Positions 29,367 to 37,320 of a DNA stretch of 64,000 nt are shown here, one piece after another. Within the stretch, counting starts at the first letter, position 1; every line of letters starts with the position of its first letter. The position numbers and the translations under genes are program-made. Origin of the DNA: CAYNSB01 sp964399625 (GTDB taxonomy: Bacteria; Planctomycetota; Phycisphaerae; Phycisphaerales; UBA1924); assembly GCA_964399625.1 (NCBI GenBank), contig CAYNSB010000005.1:27493-91492 (forward strand), read 5' to 3'. The notes under the pieces are model-generated. The model saw nothing but the letters and a program-made list of their open reading frames with translations. It was not told the origin of the DNA and did no database searches.

Positions 29367-30293
29367 GTGGACCAACTGCTCCAGACACTCAAGGACGCGC
29401 TCGCCATCGGGAGCCTCTACGCGCTCATCGCGCTGGGGTACACGATGGTGTACGGCATCCTGAAGTTCATCAACTTCGCGCACAGCGACGTGGTGGTGCT
29501 GGGGGCGTGGTCCTCGCTGGTCTTCGCGCGATGGGCCGAGCACAAGGCGCATTGGGAGCACGCGCCGTGGTGGTTCGGCGGCGTGGTGCTGCTGGGGGCG
29601 ATGCTGTTCTGCGGGCTCGTGGGCTTCACGATCGAGCGCCTCGCGTACAAGCCCCTGCGCCGGGCGCCGCGCCTGAACGTGCTCATCACCGCGATCGGCG
29701 TCTCGCTGTTCCTCCAGAACACCGGGCAGCTTGAGAAGGTCTTCGGCACCAAGCCCTCGTCCATTCCGCCGCTCGTGAACGATCGCGTGCTCGCCTCGAT
29801 CGGCAACGTGCACCTGAACCTGCTCGATGTCATCGGGTTCGCGACGGCGGTGGTCCTGATGCTGGCGCTCGACTGGCTCGTCTTCCGGACCAAGGTCGGG
29901 CGGGCGATGCGCGCGGTGAGCTTCAGCCCGCAGAACGCCGGGCTCATGGGCGTGCCCGTCGATCGCGTGATCTCCTTCACGTTTGTGCTCGGGTCGATGC
30001 TCGCGGCGACGGGCGGGTTCCTCTGGGCCCTGAAGTACCAGCAGGTGAATCAGCCGGCGGACACGGGCTGGACGCTGCTGGGGCTGAAGGCGTTCGTCGC
30101 GGCGGTCGTGGGGGGGATCGGCAACGTGCGCGGCGCGATGCTGGGCGGGCTGGCGATCGGGCTCCTCGAGCAGTTCGGCTCCGCGTACCTCAACTCCAGC
30201 CTCGCGGACGTGTATGTCTTCAGTCTGCTGATCGTCGTTCTGCTGTTCCGCCCCAGCGGCATCCTGGGCAAGGCCATCGTCGAAAAGGTCTGA
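29367..30293 (+). CDS. livH: Branched-chain amino-acid ABC transporter permease LivH
   Basis: 308 residues, a GTG start and about eight transmembrane segments. Family marks: 'ALIALGYTMVYGILKFINFA' near the N-terminus, 'ITAIGVSLFLQNTGQ', and the cytoplasmic coupling-loop region 'TKVGRAMRAVSFSPQNAGLM' followed by 'GVPVDRVISFTFVLGSMLAA'. The final segments are 'AVVGGIGNVRGAMLGGLAIG' and 'LLFRPSGILG'. It forms the heterodimeric membrane channel with LivM. No clear ribosome site precedes the GTG. It lies 13 bp before livM, so the two are surely one transcript. Confidence 0.93.
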   Translation: MDQLLQTLKDALAIGSLYALIALGYTMVYGILKFINFAHSDVVVLGAWSSLVFARWAEHKAHWEHAPWWFGGVVLLGAMLFCGLVGFTIERLAYKPLRRAPRLNVLITAIGVSLFLQNTGQLEKVFGTKPSSIPPLVNDRVLASIGNVHLNLLDVIGFATAVVLMLALDWLVFRTKVGRAMRAVSFSPQNAGLMGVPVDRVISFTFVLGSMLAATGGFLWALKYQQVNQPADTGWTLLGLKAFVAAVVGGIGNVRGAMLGGLAIGLLEQFGSAYLNSSLADVYVFSLLIVVLLFRPSGILGKAIVEKV

Positions 30294-30306
30294 TTTCGTT
30301 CACCGC

Positions 30307-31452
30307 ATGAGCACGCTCGCCGACATCGCCCGCCCGCTGCGCCCCGCGCTGCCTCTCGCGCTGGTCCGGGGCGTCGCGCCCATGCTCGTGGGCATCGCGA
30401 TCGCGCTTGTGGCCCATCTTTTCGTGCGCCCGAACATCGAGGCGTATCCCGCGAAGCTGCTCCTGGACATCGGGATCAACTGCATCCTCGCCGTCTCGCT
30501 CACCATGGTGAACGGGTTCACGGGGCAGTTCTCGATGGGGCACGCGGGGTTCATGGCCGTGGGCGGGTACGCCTCGGGCATCGTCACCTACTACGTCTCG
30601 ATGAAGCTCTGGAACTCGCCCATCGATGTCGGCGGCGTGCTGTCGGGGACGTTGGGCGGTGAGGGGCTGCCCTGGCTCAAGTGGGGCGATGTGCTCTTTG
30701 TGGGCGCGCTGCTCGTGGGCGGGCTGGTCTCGGCGCTGCTGGGCGTGGTCGTGGGTCTGCCGTCCTTGCGGCTCAAGGGCGACTATCTCGCGCTGGTGAC
30801 GCTGGGCTTTGGCGAGATCGTGCGCGTGCTCATCCAGCAGACCAACCCCGTGCTCGATACGCCCGAGCAGCTGGCGCAGACGCCCTTGTGGAAGGTGCCG
30901 ACCCAGGTTGGCGGATCGCTGGGATTCTCCGGGCTCCCCACGTACACGAGCCATTTCTGGGTTTTCCTGGCGCTGGCGCTGACGCTCATCGTCGCGTTCC
31001 GCCTCAAGACGAGCACCTTCGGGCGCGCGTTCCTCTCCATCCGCGAGGATGAGATCGCCGCGGAGGCGATGGGCGTGAACACGACGCGCTACAAGGTCTG
31101 GGCGTTCGTGCTCGCGGCGTTCTTCGCGGGGATCGCGGGCGGGCTCTTCTCGCACACGCTGGGCGTGGGGCTCTCGGCCGAGGCCGCGGGCTTCCAGAAG
31201 AGCTTCGACATCATCATCATGGTGGTGCTGGGCGGGCTGGGGAGCATCTCGGGGGCGGTCGTGGCGGCGGTGGTGGTGACGATCTTGCCCGAGTGGCTGC
31301 GGCCGATCGCCGAGTACCGCATGATCATCTACGCCCTGGCCCTCATCTTCATCATGATCTTCCGCCCCAAGGGCATCTTCGGCGTGCGCGAGGTCTGGGA
31401 GAGGGCGGCGTGGTCGTGGATCACGGGCTCGAAGAAGGGGGCACGCTCGTGA
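30307..31452 (+). CDS. livM: Branched-chain amino-acid ABC transporter permease LivM
   Basis: 381 residues with about nine hydrophobic segments. Family marks: 'INCILAVSLTMVNGFTGQFS', 'MGHAGFMAVGGYASGI', 'LPSLRLKGDYLALVTLGFGE', the coupling loop 'STFGRAFLSIREDEIAAEAM' and 'GVNTTRYKVWAFVLAAFFAG'. The C-terminus is 'IFRPKGIFGVREVW'. A loop of about 50 residues after the fourth segment ('IDVGGVLSGTLGGEGLPWLK') is longer than in E. coli LivM. It partners LivH. Its TGA overlaps the GTG start of livG by four bases (GTGA), which implies translational coupling. Confidence 0.93.
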   Translation: MSTLADIARPLRPALPLALVRGVAPMLVGIAIALVAHLFVRPNIEAYPAKLLLDIGINCILAVSLTMVNGFTGQFSMGHAGFMAVGGYASGIVTYYVSMKLWNSPIDVGGVLSGTLGGEGLPWLKWGDVLFVGALLVGGLVSALLGVVVGLPSLRLKGDYLALVTLGFGEIVRVLIQQTNPVLDTPEQLAQTPLWKVPTQVGGSLGFSGLPTYTSHFWVFLALALTLIVAFRLKTSTFGRAFLSIREDEIAAEAMGVNTTRYKVWAFVLAAFFAGIAGGLFSHTLGVGLSAEAAGFQKSFDIIIMVVLGGLGSISGAVVAAVVVTILPEWLRPIAEYRMIIYALALIFIMIFRPKGIFGVREVWERAAWSWITGSKKGARS

Positions 31453-32246
31453 GCGCCTCAGCACCCTCTGCTTCCGATGCCGTTCTCTCCGTTCGCGCCA
31501 TCAGCAAGGCCTTCGGCGGGCTCAAGGCCGTCACGGACTTCTCCCTGGACCTTCCGCCCGGGCGTTTGCACGGGCTGATCGGGCCCAACGGCGCGGGCAA
31601 GACGACGTGCTTCAACCTTCTCACCGGCGTCTACGCGCCAGATGCGGGCGATGTGCGCCTGCTGGGCAGGTCGCTCATCGGGCTGCGTCCGTACCAGCGT
31701 GCGATCGCGGGGATGGCGCGGACGTTCCAGAACATCCGCCTCTTCGCCGAGCTCTCGGTTCTCGACAACGTGAAGATCGCCTGCCACCTCCGCACGACGC
31801 ACGCGATGGGCGAGGCGATCCTGCGTCTGCCGCGCCACACGGGCGAAGAGCGGGCGATCACGGCCCGTGCGCTCGAGCTGCTCGATGCCCTGGGCCTCAA
31901 GGACCGCGCGGGCGAGGACGCACGCTCCTTGCCCTACGGCGACCAGCGCCGCCTGGAGATCGCCCGCGCCCTGGCGACAAACCCACGCGTGCTGCTGCTG
32001 GATGAGCCCGCGGCGGGCATGAACCCGCAGGAGAAGGTCGAGCTGCGCGGGCTGATCCGCACGATCCGGGATCGATTCGAGCTCACGATCCTGCTCATCG
32101 AGCACGACATGGGGCTGGTCATGGACATCTGCGAGCGGATCACGGTGCTGGACTACGGCGTGACGATCGCCGAGGGGCCGCCGGCGGAGATCCAAAAGAA
32201 TCCCAAGGTCATCGAGGCGTACCTCGGAGAGGCGGTGCACGCGTGA
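31449..32246 (+). CDS. livG: Branched-chain amino-acid ABC transporter ATP-binding protein LivG
   Basis: 265 residues. Walker A 'GPNGAGKTTCFNLLTG', the LivG-specific 'RTFQNIRLFAELSVLDNV', a signature motif in relaxed form 'LPYGDQRRLEIARAL', Walker B 'RVLLLDEPAAGMN', and the H-loop 'LLIEHDMGLVMDICERITVL'. The C-terminal 'EIQKNPKVIEAYLG' is the standard LivG/LivF tail. It hydrolyses ATP to power import. The GTG start overlaps the livM stop (GTGA), and its own TGA overlaps the GTG of livF in the same way. Confidence 0.94.
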   Translation: MSASAPSASDAVLSVRAISKAFGGLKAVTDFSLDLPPGRLHGLIGPNGAGKTTCFNLLTGVYAPDAGDVRLLGRSLIGLRPYQRAIAGMARTFQNIRLFAELSVLDNVKIACHLRTTHAMGEAILRLPRHTGEERAITARALELLDALGLKDRAGEDARSLPYGDQRRLEIARALATNPRVLLLDEPAAGMNPQEKVELRGLIRTIRDRFELTILLIEHDMGLVMDICERITVLDYGVTIAEGPPAEIQKNPKVIEAYLGEAVHA

Positions 32247-32968
32247 GCGTCCCCCCCCCGATGCTCGAAGTCCGCGATCTTTCGGTGCGTTACGGCGCGA
32301 TCGAGGCGCTGCACGGGCTGTCGATCAACGTCGCGCAGGGGCAGATCGTCACGCTCATCGGGTGCAACGGGGCGGGCAAGAGCACGACCCTGCGCTCGAT
32401 CTCGGGGCTGCTCCGTCCCAGCAAGGGCCAGGTGATGTTCGAGGGCAAGCCGATCTCGGGGATGGCGCCCCACCAGATCGTGCGTCTGGGCATCGCGCAG
32501 GCGCCCGAGGGGCGGGGGATCTTCTCGAACCTGACAGTCGAGGAGAACCTCGACATGGGCGCGTTCGCACGCAAGGACCACGACCAGATCGCCAAGGATC
32601 GCGAGCGCGCGCTCACGCTCTTCCCGCGCGTGCGGGAGCGCCTGAAGCAGAACGCGGGCACCCTCTCGGGCGGCGAGCAGCAGATGCTCGCCATCGCCCG
32701 GGCGCTCATGGCCCGTCCGCGACTGCTCCTGCTCGACGAGCCCTCGCTCGGGCTGGCGCCGCAGATCGTGCAGACGATCTTCAAGATCATCCGCGAGATC
32801 AACGAGAGCGGCACGACGATCCTGCTCGTGGAGCAGAACGCGCACATGGCCCTGGACGTCGCCCACTACGGGTACGTGATCGAGGTCGGGCGCATCGTGA
32901 TGCAGGACACGGGCAAGAGCCTCGCCAAGAGCGACGAGGTCCGCAAGGCGTATCTGGGCGTGGCGTGA
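32243..32968 (+). CDS. livF: Branched-chain amino-acid ABC transporter ATP-binding protein LivF
   Basis: 241 residues. Walker A 'GCNGAGKSTTLRSISG', Q-loop region 'GIAQAPEGRGIFSNLTVEEN', signature 'LSGGEQQMLAIARAL', Walker B 'RLLLLDEPSLGLAP', H-loop replaced by 'LLVEQNAHMAL', as is normal for LivF, where Gln follows the Glu. It pairs with LivG as the second ATPase. It starts with GTG in the GTGA overlap with livG and ends the liv block. It is convergent with the small membrane-protein gene 13 bp away; no terminator is visible between them. Confidence 0.94.
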   Translation: MSVPPPMLEVRDLSVRYGAIEALHGLSINVAQGQIVTLIGCNGAGKSTTLRSISGLLRPSKGQVMFEGKPISGMAPHQIVRLGIAQAPEGRGIFSNLTVEENLDMGAFARKDHDQIAKDRERALTLFPRVRERLKQNAGTLSGGEQQMLAIARALMARPRLLLLDEPSLGLAPQIVQTIFKIIREINESGTTILLVEQNAHMALDVAHYGYVIEVGRIVMQDTGKSLAKSDEVRKAYLGVA

Positions 32969-32981
32969 GCCGCCCCGACGC

Positions 32982-33530
32982 TCACCCGACCTGAGCGTCC
33001 AGTTCCTTCGCGATCCTGGCGATGGCCTCGTGGGCCGAGGCGAGGGTTGCCGCGCGCGAGCGCCGCCGCGCGCTCCGCCACACCCACGGGATGGGCAGGA
33101 CCGTGATAGGGAGGTACCACCACCACGTCGGGATCCATCCCCATTCACCGGGGATCAGCGCGTCCATGAAGTACACGCCCGGCCACACGGTCGCGACGAG
33201 GATGATCGCGAAGATGGCGGGCAGCTTGTGGAGCGGCCTCAACTCGAAGCGGATCGCATCGTGCTCGATTGTGCCGGCGAGCAGCGCGTCGAAGGGGTTG
33301 CCGTGGGCCGCGACGCAGAAGTCCGTGCCGCTGGCGGGAGCCTCGAATCCGGGCAGGCGCCCGCGCTTGGAGGCGGTTCGAAGGCGATCGATCACGGCGT
33401 CCCGCCCCAGGGAGACCTTCACGCTGGGCAGGCGTTCTTCCGCGCTGTGGCGCAGGGCGTCCGGCGTAGAGGTTTCGGACCGTGCCCGCGCATCGCTCGC
33501 AGGTTGGGGGGGAGTTTGGATGGTCGACAT
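32982..33530 (-). CDS. Small two-TM membrane protein, unknown function
   Basis: 182 residues. The N-terminal ~95 are soluble, with a strand-rich part around 'GFEAPASGTDFCVAAHGNPF' and 'GTIEHDAIRFELRP'. Two transmembrane helices follow in the middle ('LPAIFAIILVATVWPGVYFM' and 'TWWWYLPITVLPIPWVW'), then a basic helical tail ('RRRSRAATLASAHEAIARIA'). The tail looks cytosolic. I recognise no family; similar small proteins with a Trp-rich membrane pair are common in planctomycete genomes. GAGGGG lies close upstream of the ATG, which fixes the start. Confidence 0.65.
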   Translation of the reverse strand: MSTIQTPPQPASDARARSETSTPDALRHSAEERLPSVKVSLGRDAVIDRLRTASKRGRLPGFEAPASGTDFCVAAHGNPFDALLAGTIEHDAIRFELRPLHKLPAIFAIILVATVWPGVYFMDALIPGEWGWIPTWWWYLPITVLPIPWVWRSARRRSRAATLASAHEAIARIAKELDAQVG

Positions 33531-33659
33531 GGCCCCTCGTCGAGTTATCCCAATGTATCGACCCGGGCTCCGCTGGGTTTCCGGGAATCACAGATTACAC
33601 TCCATTGCCGCTCGATTCACGCGGATTGCAGCGCGGCTATCCGGACCACGGAGATCGGT

Positions 33660-34127
33660 GTGGGAACGCTCGCACGTGCCAGGCCCGCCCTTCGCCTCGT
33701 GGACGCCGGTGCGCCCGCGCCCAGCGCGCGCCGCGCCCGGGCTGAAGACTCGCGGGCGGTGGGGGAGGAGAACCGCTCGGCCGCGGGGCTGTCGCCCACC
33801 GATGCACGCTGGGTGCTCGCGGTGCGCACGGCGCAGCTGATCCAGGGTGGTCGGGCCGCGATCCTGACGCCCGAGTGCCGGACGCGCCTGCTCGCCCTGG
33901 GTGCACGCCTGGGCCTCCGCGCGTTCGACACAAACCTGGTGATCGCGATCGTTCAGGATGGGGCCCGACGCGGCGACGCCCTGGGCGAACCGTCCGAGGA
34001 GCGGCTTGCGCTGATCCGCCCCGCGCCGGCGATGAGCGAGCGCGCGGGCTGGTGGGCGGTGCTCGCGTCGATCATGCTGGGCGTGGCGTTCTTCGTTCTG
34101 GCGGTGCGGTGGCTCATCGCGTCGTGA
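33660..34127 (+). CDS. Small tail-anchored membrane protein, unknown function
   Basis: 155 residues from a GTG with GGAG about 7 nt upstream. A polar, Ala/Arg-rich N-terminus leads to a helical domain 'DARWVLAVRTAQLIQGGRAA' and 'LTPECRTRLLALGARLGLRA' plus 'FDTNLVIAIVQDGARRG' (about residues 50-105). A single C-terminal transmembrane helix ('GWWAVLASIMLGVAFFVLAV') ends five residues before the stop, so the protein is tail-anchored. I recall this helical domain recurring in planctomycete hypotheticals. No catalytic motif is present. The frame is open far upstream, but that part lies antisense to the two-TM protein and is not protein-like. Confidence 0.65.
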   Translation: MGTLARARPALRLVDAGAPAPSARRARAEDSRAVGEENRSAAGLSPTDARWVLAVRTAQLIQGGRAAILTPECRTRLLALGARLGLRAFDTNLVIAIVQDGARRGDALGEPSEERLALIRPAPAMSERAGWWAVLASIMLGVAFFVLAVRWLIAS

Positions 34128-34148
34128 ACCCGTCGCCGGCGTTCGTCG

Positions 34149-34154
34149 TAGGAT
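34149..34154 (+). promoter_or_regulatory. -10-like TAGGAT before panB (leaderless type)
   Basis: TAGGAT ends 6 nt before the GTG at 34161, with no ribosome site; RNA would begin at the start codon. Confidence 0.5.
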
Positions 34155-34160
34155 TCTCGC

Positions 34161-35021
34161 GTGAGCACACCTACGCCCGTCACAATCCGCACGATCCGAC
34201 AGATGGTCGCCGCGGGCGAGCGATTCGCCTCCCTGACCTGCTACGACGCGACGAGCGCGCGCTGGCTGCAGCGGGCGGGTGTGCACATCCTGCTCGTGGG
34301 CGATACCGCGGCCGAGGTCATCCTGGGCTACTCGCGGACGATCGACATGCCCCTGGACGTGCTGCTCGCGCTGACGGCCGGGGTCAAGCGCGGTGCGCCG
34401 CAGACCCTGGTCATGGGCGACATGCCCTTCATGAGCTACCAGGCCGACGAGGCGAGCGCGATACGCAACGCCGGGCGGTTTCTGACCGAAGGGCTCGCGG
34501 ACATCGTGAAGGTGGAGGCGGACGCGTCGTTCGCCCCGCTGATCGCGAAGATGACGCGCGCGGGCATCCCGGTGTGTGCGCACGTGGGCAGCAGGCCCCA
34601 GCAGGCGGCGCTCTCGGGCGGATATGGGTCAGCGGGGCGCACGCCCGAAGAGGCGCAGCGCATCCTTCGGGATGCCGCGGCGCTGGAGGAGGCCGGGGCC
34701 GTCATGCTGCTTGTCGAGGCGGTGCCCGATGAGGTCGCGAGCAAGCTCGTGTCCGCGTCTCGCGTGCCGGTGATTGGCATCGGGGCGGGCCTGGCGCCGC
34801 ACGGGCAGGTGCTCGTTCTGCAGGATCTGCTGGGGCTGACCGAAGTTCCGCCGCGGTTCGCCGAGCCGACGGCCCAACTGGGTCCGGTGTTGCAGGAGGC
34901 CGCCGCGGAGTGGGTGCGTCGCGTGCAGAAGGGTGAGATCGGCGGGCGCGGGTACACAATGTCTGTGCCCGCGGGGCTGGGGGCGCGAAACCCCAAGGCG
35001 GGGGCAGCCGAAAGAACCTGA
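34161..35021 (+). CDS. panB: 3-methyl-2-oxobutanoate hydroxymethyltransferase (pantothenate synthesis)
   Basis: Transfers a hydroxymethyl group from 5,10-methylene-THF to 2-oxoisovalerate, giving ketopantoate, the first step of pantothenate and CoA synthesis. The 286-residue TIM-barrel protein shows the family marks 'LTCYDATSARWLQRAGVHIL', 'LVGDTAAEVILGYSRTI', 'VMGDMPFMSYQ', 'VKVEADASFAPLIAKM', 'PVCAHVGSRPQQAALSGGY' and 'VPVIGIGAGLAPHGQVLVLQ'. The Mg-binding Asp of 'GDTAAEV' and the catalytic Glu in 'LVEAVPDE' are present. The start is GTG directly after a -10-like element. The HtrA gene follows 40 bp downstream; no panC or panD nearby. Confidence 0.95.
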   Translation: MSTPTPVTIRTIRQMVAAGERFASLTCYDATSARWLQRAGVHILLVGDTAAEVILGYSRTIDMPLDVLLALTAGVKRGAPQTLVMGDMPFMSYQADEASAIRNAGRFLTEGLADIVKVEADASFAPLIAKMTRAGIPVCAHVGSRPQQAALSGGYGSAGRTPEEAQRILRDAAALEEAGAVMLLVEAVPDEVASKLVSASRVPVIGIGAGLAPHGQVLVLQDLLGLTEVPPRFAEPTAQLGPVLQEAAAEWVRRVQKGEIGGRGYTMSVPAGLGARNPKAGAAERT

Positions 35022-35061
35022 GCCTGCGCGGGCGGTCGCGGGGGCCCAACTGGAGAACGTC

Positions 35062-36495
35062 ATGCGTCGCATCGTTTCGTACGGTCCAGCGCTGGTCGTG
35101 CTGCTGACGGTGGTCGCGCTGCTCGCGGGGGCGCCCGCGCTCGTGCGTCGCGTCGCGTCGGCGCAGACCTCCGCGCGCATCGTGCTGGCGCAGCAGTCGC
35201 TCGCGGACGACGACATCCTCGAGCGGATCAACACGGCGACGCGGGCGGTGGGAGAGGCGGTCCGCCCCAGCGTGGTGCACATCGAGGTTGTTCCCGCCGG
35301 CGAGCGCGGGTGGCGTGTGCGCTCGAACGGCACGGGCTGGGTGTACGACAACGGCGGGCACGTGGTGACCAACGCCCACGTCGTGCGCGGGGCCGAGTCC
35401 ATCACGATCCAGTTCGCCGACGGGCGCACGCTCGAGCCCGAGTCGATCCGCGGCGCGCCGTTCCTCGCGGACCCATTCACGGACATCGCGGTGCTCAAGC
35501 TGCCCGCGGGCGATTACATCCACCCCGCGTCGCGCGCCACGGGCGTCATGCCCCAGCAGGGCGATCGGGTCTTCGCGTTCGGCTCGCCCTTCGGGTTCCG
35601 GTTCTCCATGACGCAGGGCATCGTGGGCGGCGTGGGCCGCGACCCGCAGACCGCCAGCGAGTTCGGCGGGTACACGAACTACATCCAGCACGACGCGGCG
35701 GTGAACCCGGGCAACTCGGGCGGCCCGCTCGTGGACGTGAAGGGGCGCGTGATCGGCATGAACGTCGCGATCGCGACCGGGCGCGACAGCCAGGGAACGA
35801 CGGGCGAGGGGCAGTCCGCGGGCATCAGCTTCGCGATCCCCATGGGAACGATCGAGAGCGTCGTGGGGCAGCTCATCGATCGGGGCGAGGTGGCGCGAGG
35901 GTTCATGGGCGTGCGTTGGGCGGCGGCGGAGGACGGCGTCGTGTACGAGCCGAGCATCCGGCGCGTGGGCATCCGCGTGCGCGACGTGGAGGAGAACACC
36001 CCCGCGGCGCGGGCTGGCGTGAAGCCGGGCGACATTATCACCGACGTGGCGGGCACGCCCGTGACGAACTACGCGATGCTGCGCTCGATCATCACGTCCA
36101 CGCGTCCGGGAACGACGATCGACGTGCGAGCCTGGCGTGAGGGATCGCCGCACGAGCTGCGCGTGCAGCTGGGCGAGCTGCCCAAGAGCGTCGCGGTCGA
36201 GCAGAGCGGCGTGTGGCGCGAGTTCCTGCGATTCGGGCTGACGATCCGCGAGGGCGTGGACGGGCCGCGCATCAGCCAGGTGCGCGAGGACTCGCCCGCG
36301 CTGGAAGCGGGATTCAAGGTCGGTCAGCTCATCCTGCGCGTGAACGAACGCCCGGTGCGGACGTTCGGCGACGTGCAGGCCGCGGCGTACGACGAGGGCT
36401 TCCTCGTGGGCCGGCGCGTCGTGCTGAGCGTCTCGGAAACGAGCGAGCAGGGCATGGGCGAGCCCAAGGACCTGGAGATCTTCCTGCGTCGGTAG
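35062..36495 (+). CDS. HtrA/Deg-type periplasmic serine protease with two PDZ domains
   Basis: 477 residues. N-terminal signal or anchor ('SYGPALVVLLTVVALLAGAP'), then a trypsin-fold protease: His in 'VVTNAHVVRG', Asp in 'DPFTDIAVLKLPAG', Ser in 'AVNPGNSGGPLVD'. Two PDZ domains follow (about residues 300-380 and 400-475, 'NTPAARAGVKPGDIITDVAG' and 'DSPALEAGFKVGQLILRVNE'). The layout is that of Do/DegP-like quality-control proteases and chaperones of the periplasm. The oligomer loop LA appears short. The start ATG has GGAG 6 nt upstream; the longer frame overlaps panB. It may be co-transcribed with panB. Confidence 0.93.
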   Translation: MRRIVSYGPALVVLLTVVALLAGAPALVRRVASAQTSARIVLAQQSLADDDILERINTATRAVGEAVRPSVVHIEVVPAGERGWRVRSNGTGWVYDNGGHVVTNAHVVRGAESITIQFADGRTLEPESIRGAPFLADPFTDIAVLKLPAGDYIHPASRATGVMPQQGDRVFAFGSPFGFRFSMTQGIVGGVGRDPQTASEFGGYTNYIQHDAAVNPGNSGGPLVDVKGRVIGMNVAIATGRDSQGTTGEGQSAGISFAIPMGTIESVVGQLIDRGEVARGFMGVRWAAAEDGVVYEPSIRRVGIRVRDVEENTPAARAGVKPGDIITDVAGTPVTNYAMLRSIITSTRPGTTIDVRAWREGSPHELRVQLGELPKSVAVEQSGVWREFLRFGLTIREGVDGPRISQVREDSPALEAGFKVGQLILRVNERPVRTFGDVQAAAYDEGFLVGRRVVLSVSETSEQGMGEPKDLEIFLRR

Positions 36496-36510
36496 GTCCG
36501 AGCGCGGCGG

Positions 36511-37320
36511 TCAGCGTGCGGGCTCGATGCGCAGCGTGACGGGCGTGCCCATCTTGGGCACGCGGGCCACGTCCGCGATCCACACGGGCTCGTCGAGCGC
36601 CGAATCGGGGCTGATGGTCCGCGACCATGAGATCACCTCGGACCCGAACGATGTGAGCCCGACGATCGTCCCCGCTCCGTCGGCGTCGTAGACCTCGCGG
36701 CCCTGGTGCACGACCATCCGCGAGCCGGAGAACACGAAGCCAGGCTCGCCGCCCAGCCGCTCTCCAATCTTCGTTTCGCGGTGGGCAGCGAAGGGCTCGC
36801 CGTTCTCGGCGTGCACGACCCAGTCGGTCAGCGGCTCAGGCATGGGCACGTTGAAGCCGGTGCAATCTCCCGTGCGCTCGGGCTCGCGCACCACGCTGAT
36901 GCGCAGGCGATCGCCCGTCGCCGCAAGAGCGCGGACGCCGCCGGGCGCTGCGGGATCGCGCTCGAAGGAGCCCGGTGAGCCGGGCGTGAGCCCGATCGCC
37001 AGCAGCGCCGCGTGCAGATGGCTGGGAAGCGCGCGGGTCATCACGAGCGACTCGTGCTCCTTGGAATCGGGAGCGCACACGAACTGCTCGAGATACACGC
37101 GGGGCGTCTTGGGGTTGTGGCAGTCGAGCGGCACGATCCCATCGACCTCGATGATGCGCGCCTCAAGGTCCGCGCGGATGTGCGGGAAGAGGTCGCGCAA
37201 GTTGGACCGCGCGGCCATGGCGGGCGCGGAGAGCGGCGGGGCAGCCTTCTCCGCACACGCCACGAGGGCGACGCACACAGCCAGCGCGGAGAGAACCCGT
37301 GTTGGCGTGCGCGAGTTCAT
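36511..37320 (-). CDS. YdjY-domain-like lipoprotein
   Basis: 269 residues. The signal peptide ends in a lipobox 'LVAC' (Cys22). The first half of the mature protein carries the YdjY-like pattern 'LEQFVCAPDSKEHESLVMTR', then 'LPSHLHAALLAIGLTPGSPG', as found in many planctomycete proteins. The second half is beta-rich with Trp/Phe strands ('FVFSGSRMVVHQGREVYDAD'). YdjY domains are uncharacterised but often occur near redox or ferredoxin-like genes; none is here. It is the last gene of a minus-strand run with murD; its ATG overlaps the murD TGA (ATGA), so it is translationally coupled to cell-wall synthesis, which may be meaningful or incidental. Confidence 0.8.
   Translation of the reverse strand: MNSRTPTRVLSALAVCVALVACAEKAAPPLSAPAMAARSNLRDLFPHIRADLEARIIEVDGIVPLDCHNPKTPRVYLEQFVCAPDSKEHESLVMTRALPSHLHAALLAIGLTPGSPGSFERDPAAPGGVRALAATGDRLRISVVREPERTGDCTGFNVPMPEPLTDWVVHAENGEPFAAHRETKIGERLGGEPGFVFSGSRMVVHQGREVYDADGAGTIVGLTSFGSEVISWSRTISPDSALDEPVWIADVARVPKMGTPVTLRIEPAR

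Noticed and set aside
32982..34127. A single 365-codon plus-strand gene from 33030
   Set aside because: The first two thirds lie antisense to the two-TM protein gene and have no protein-like character. A GTG at 33660 with a GGAG site begins the real C-terminal part.
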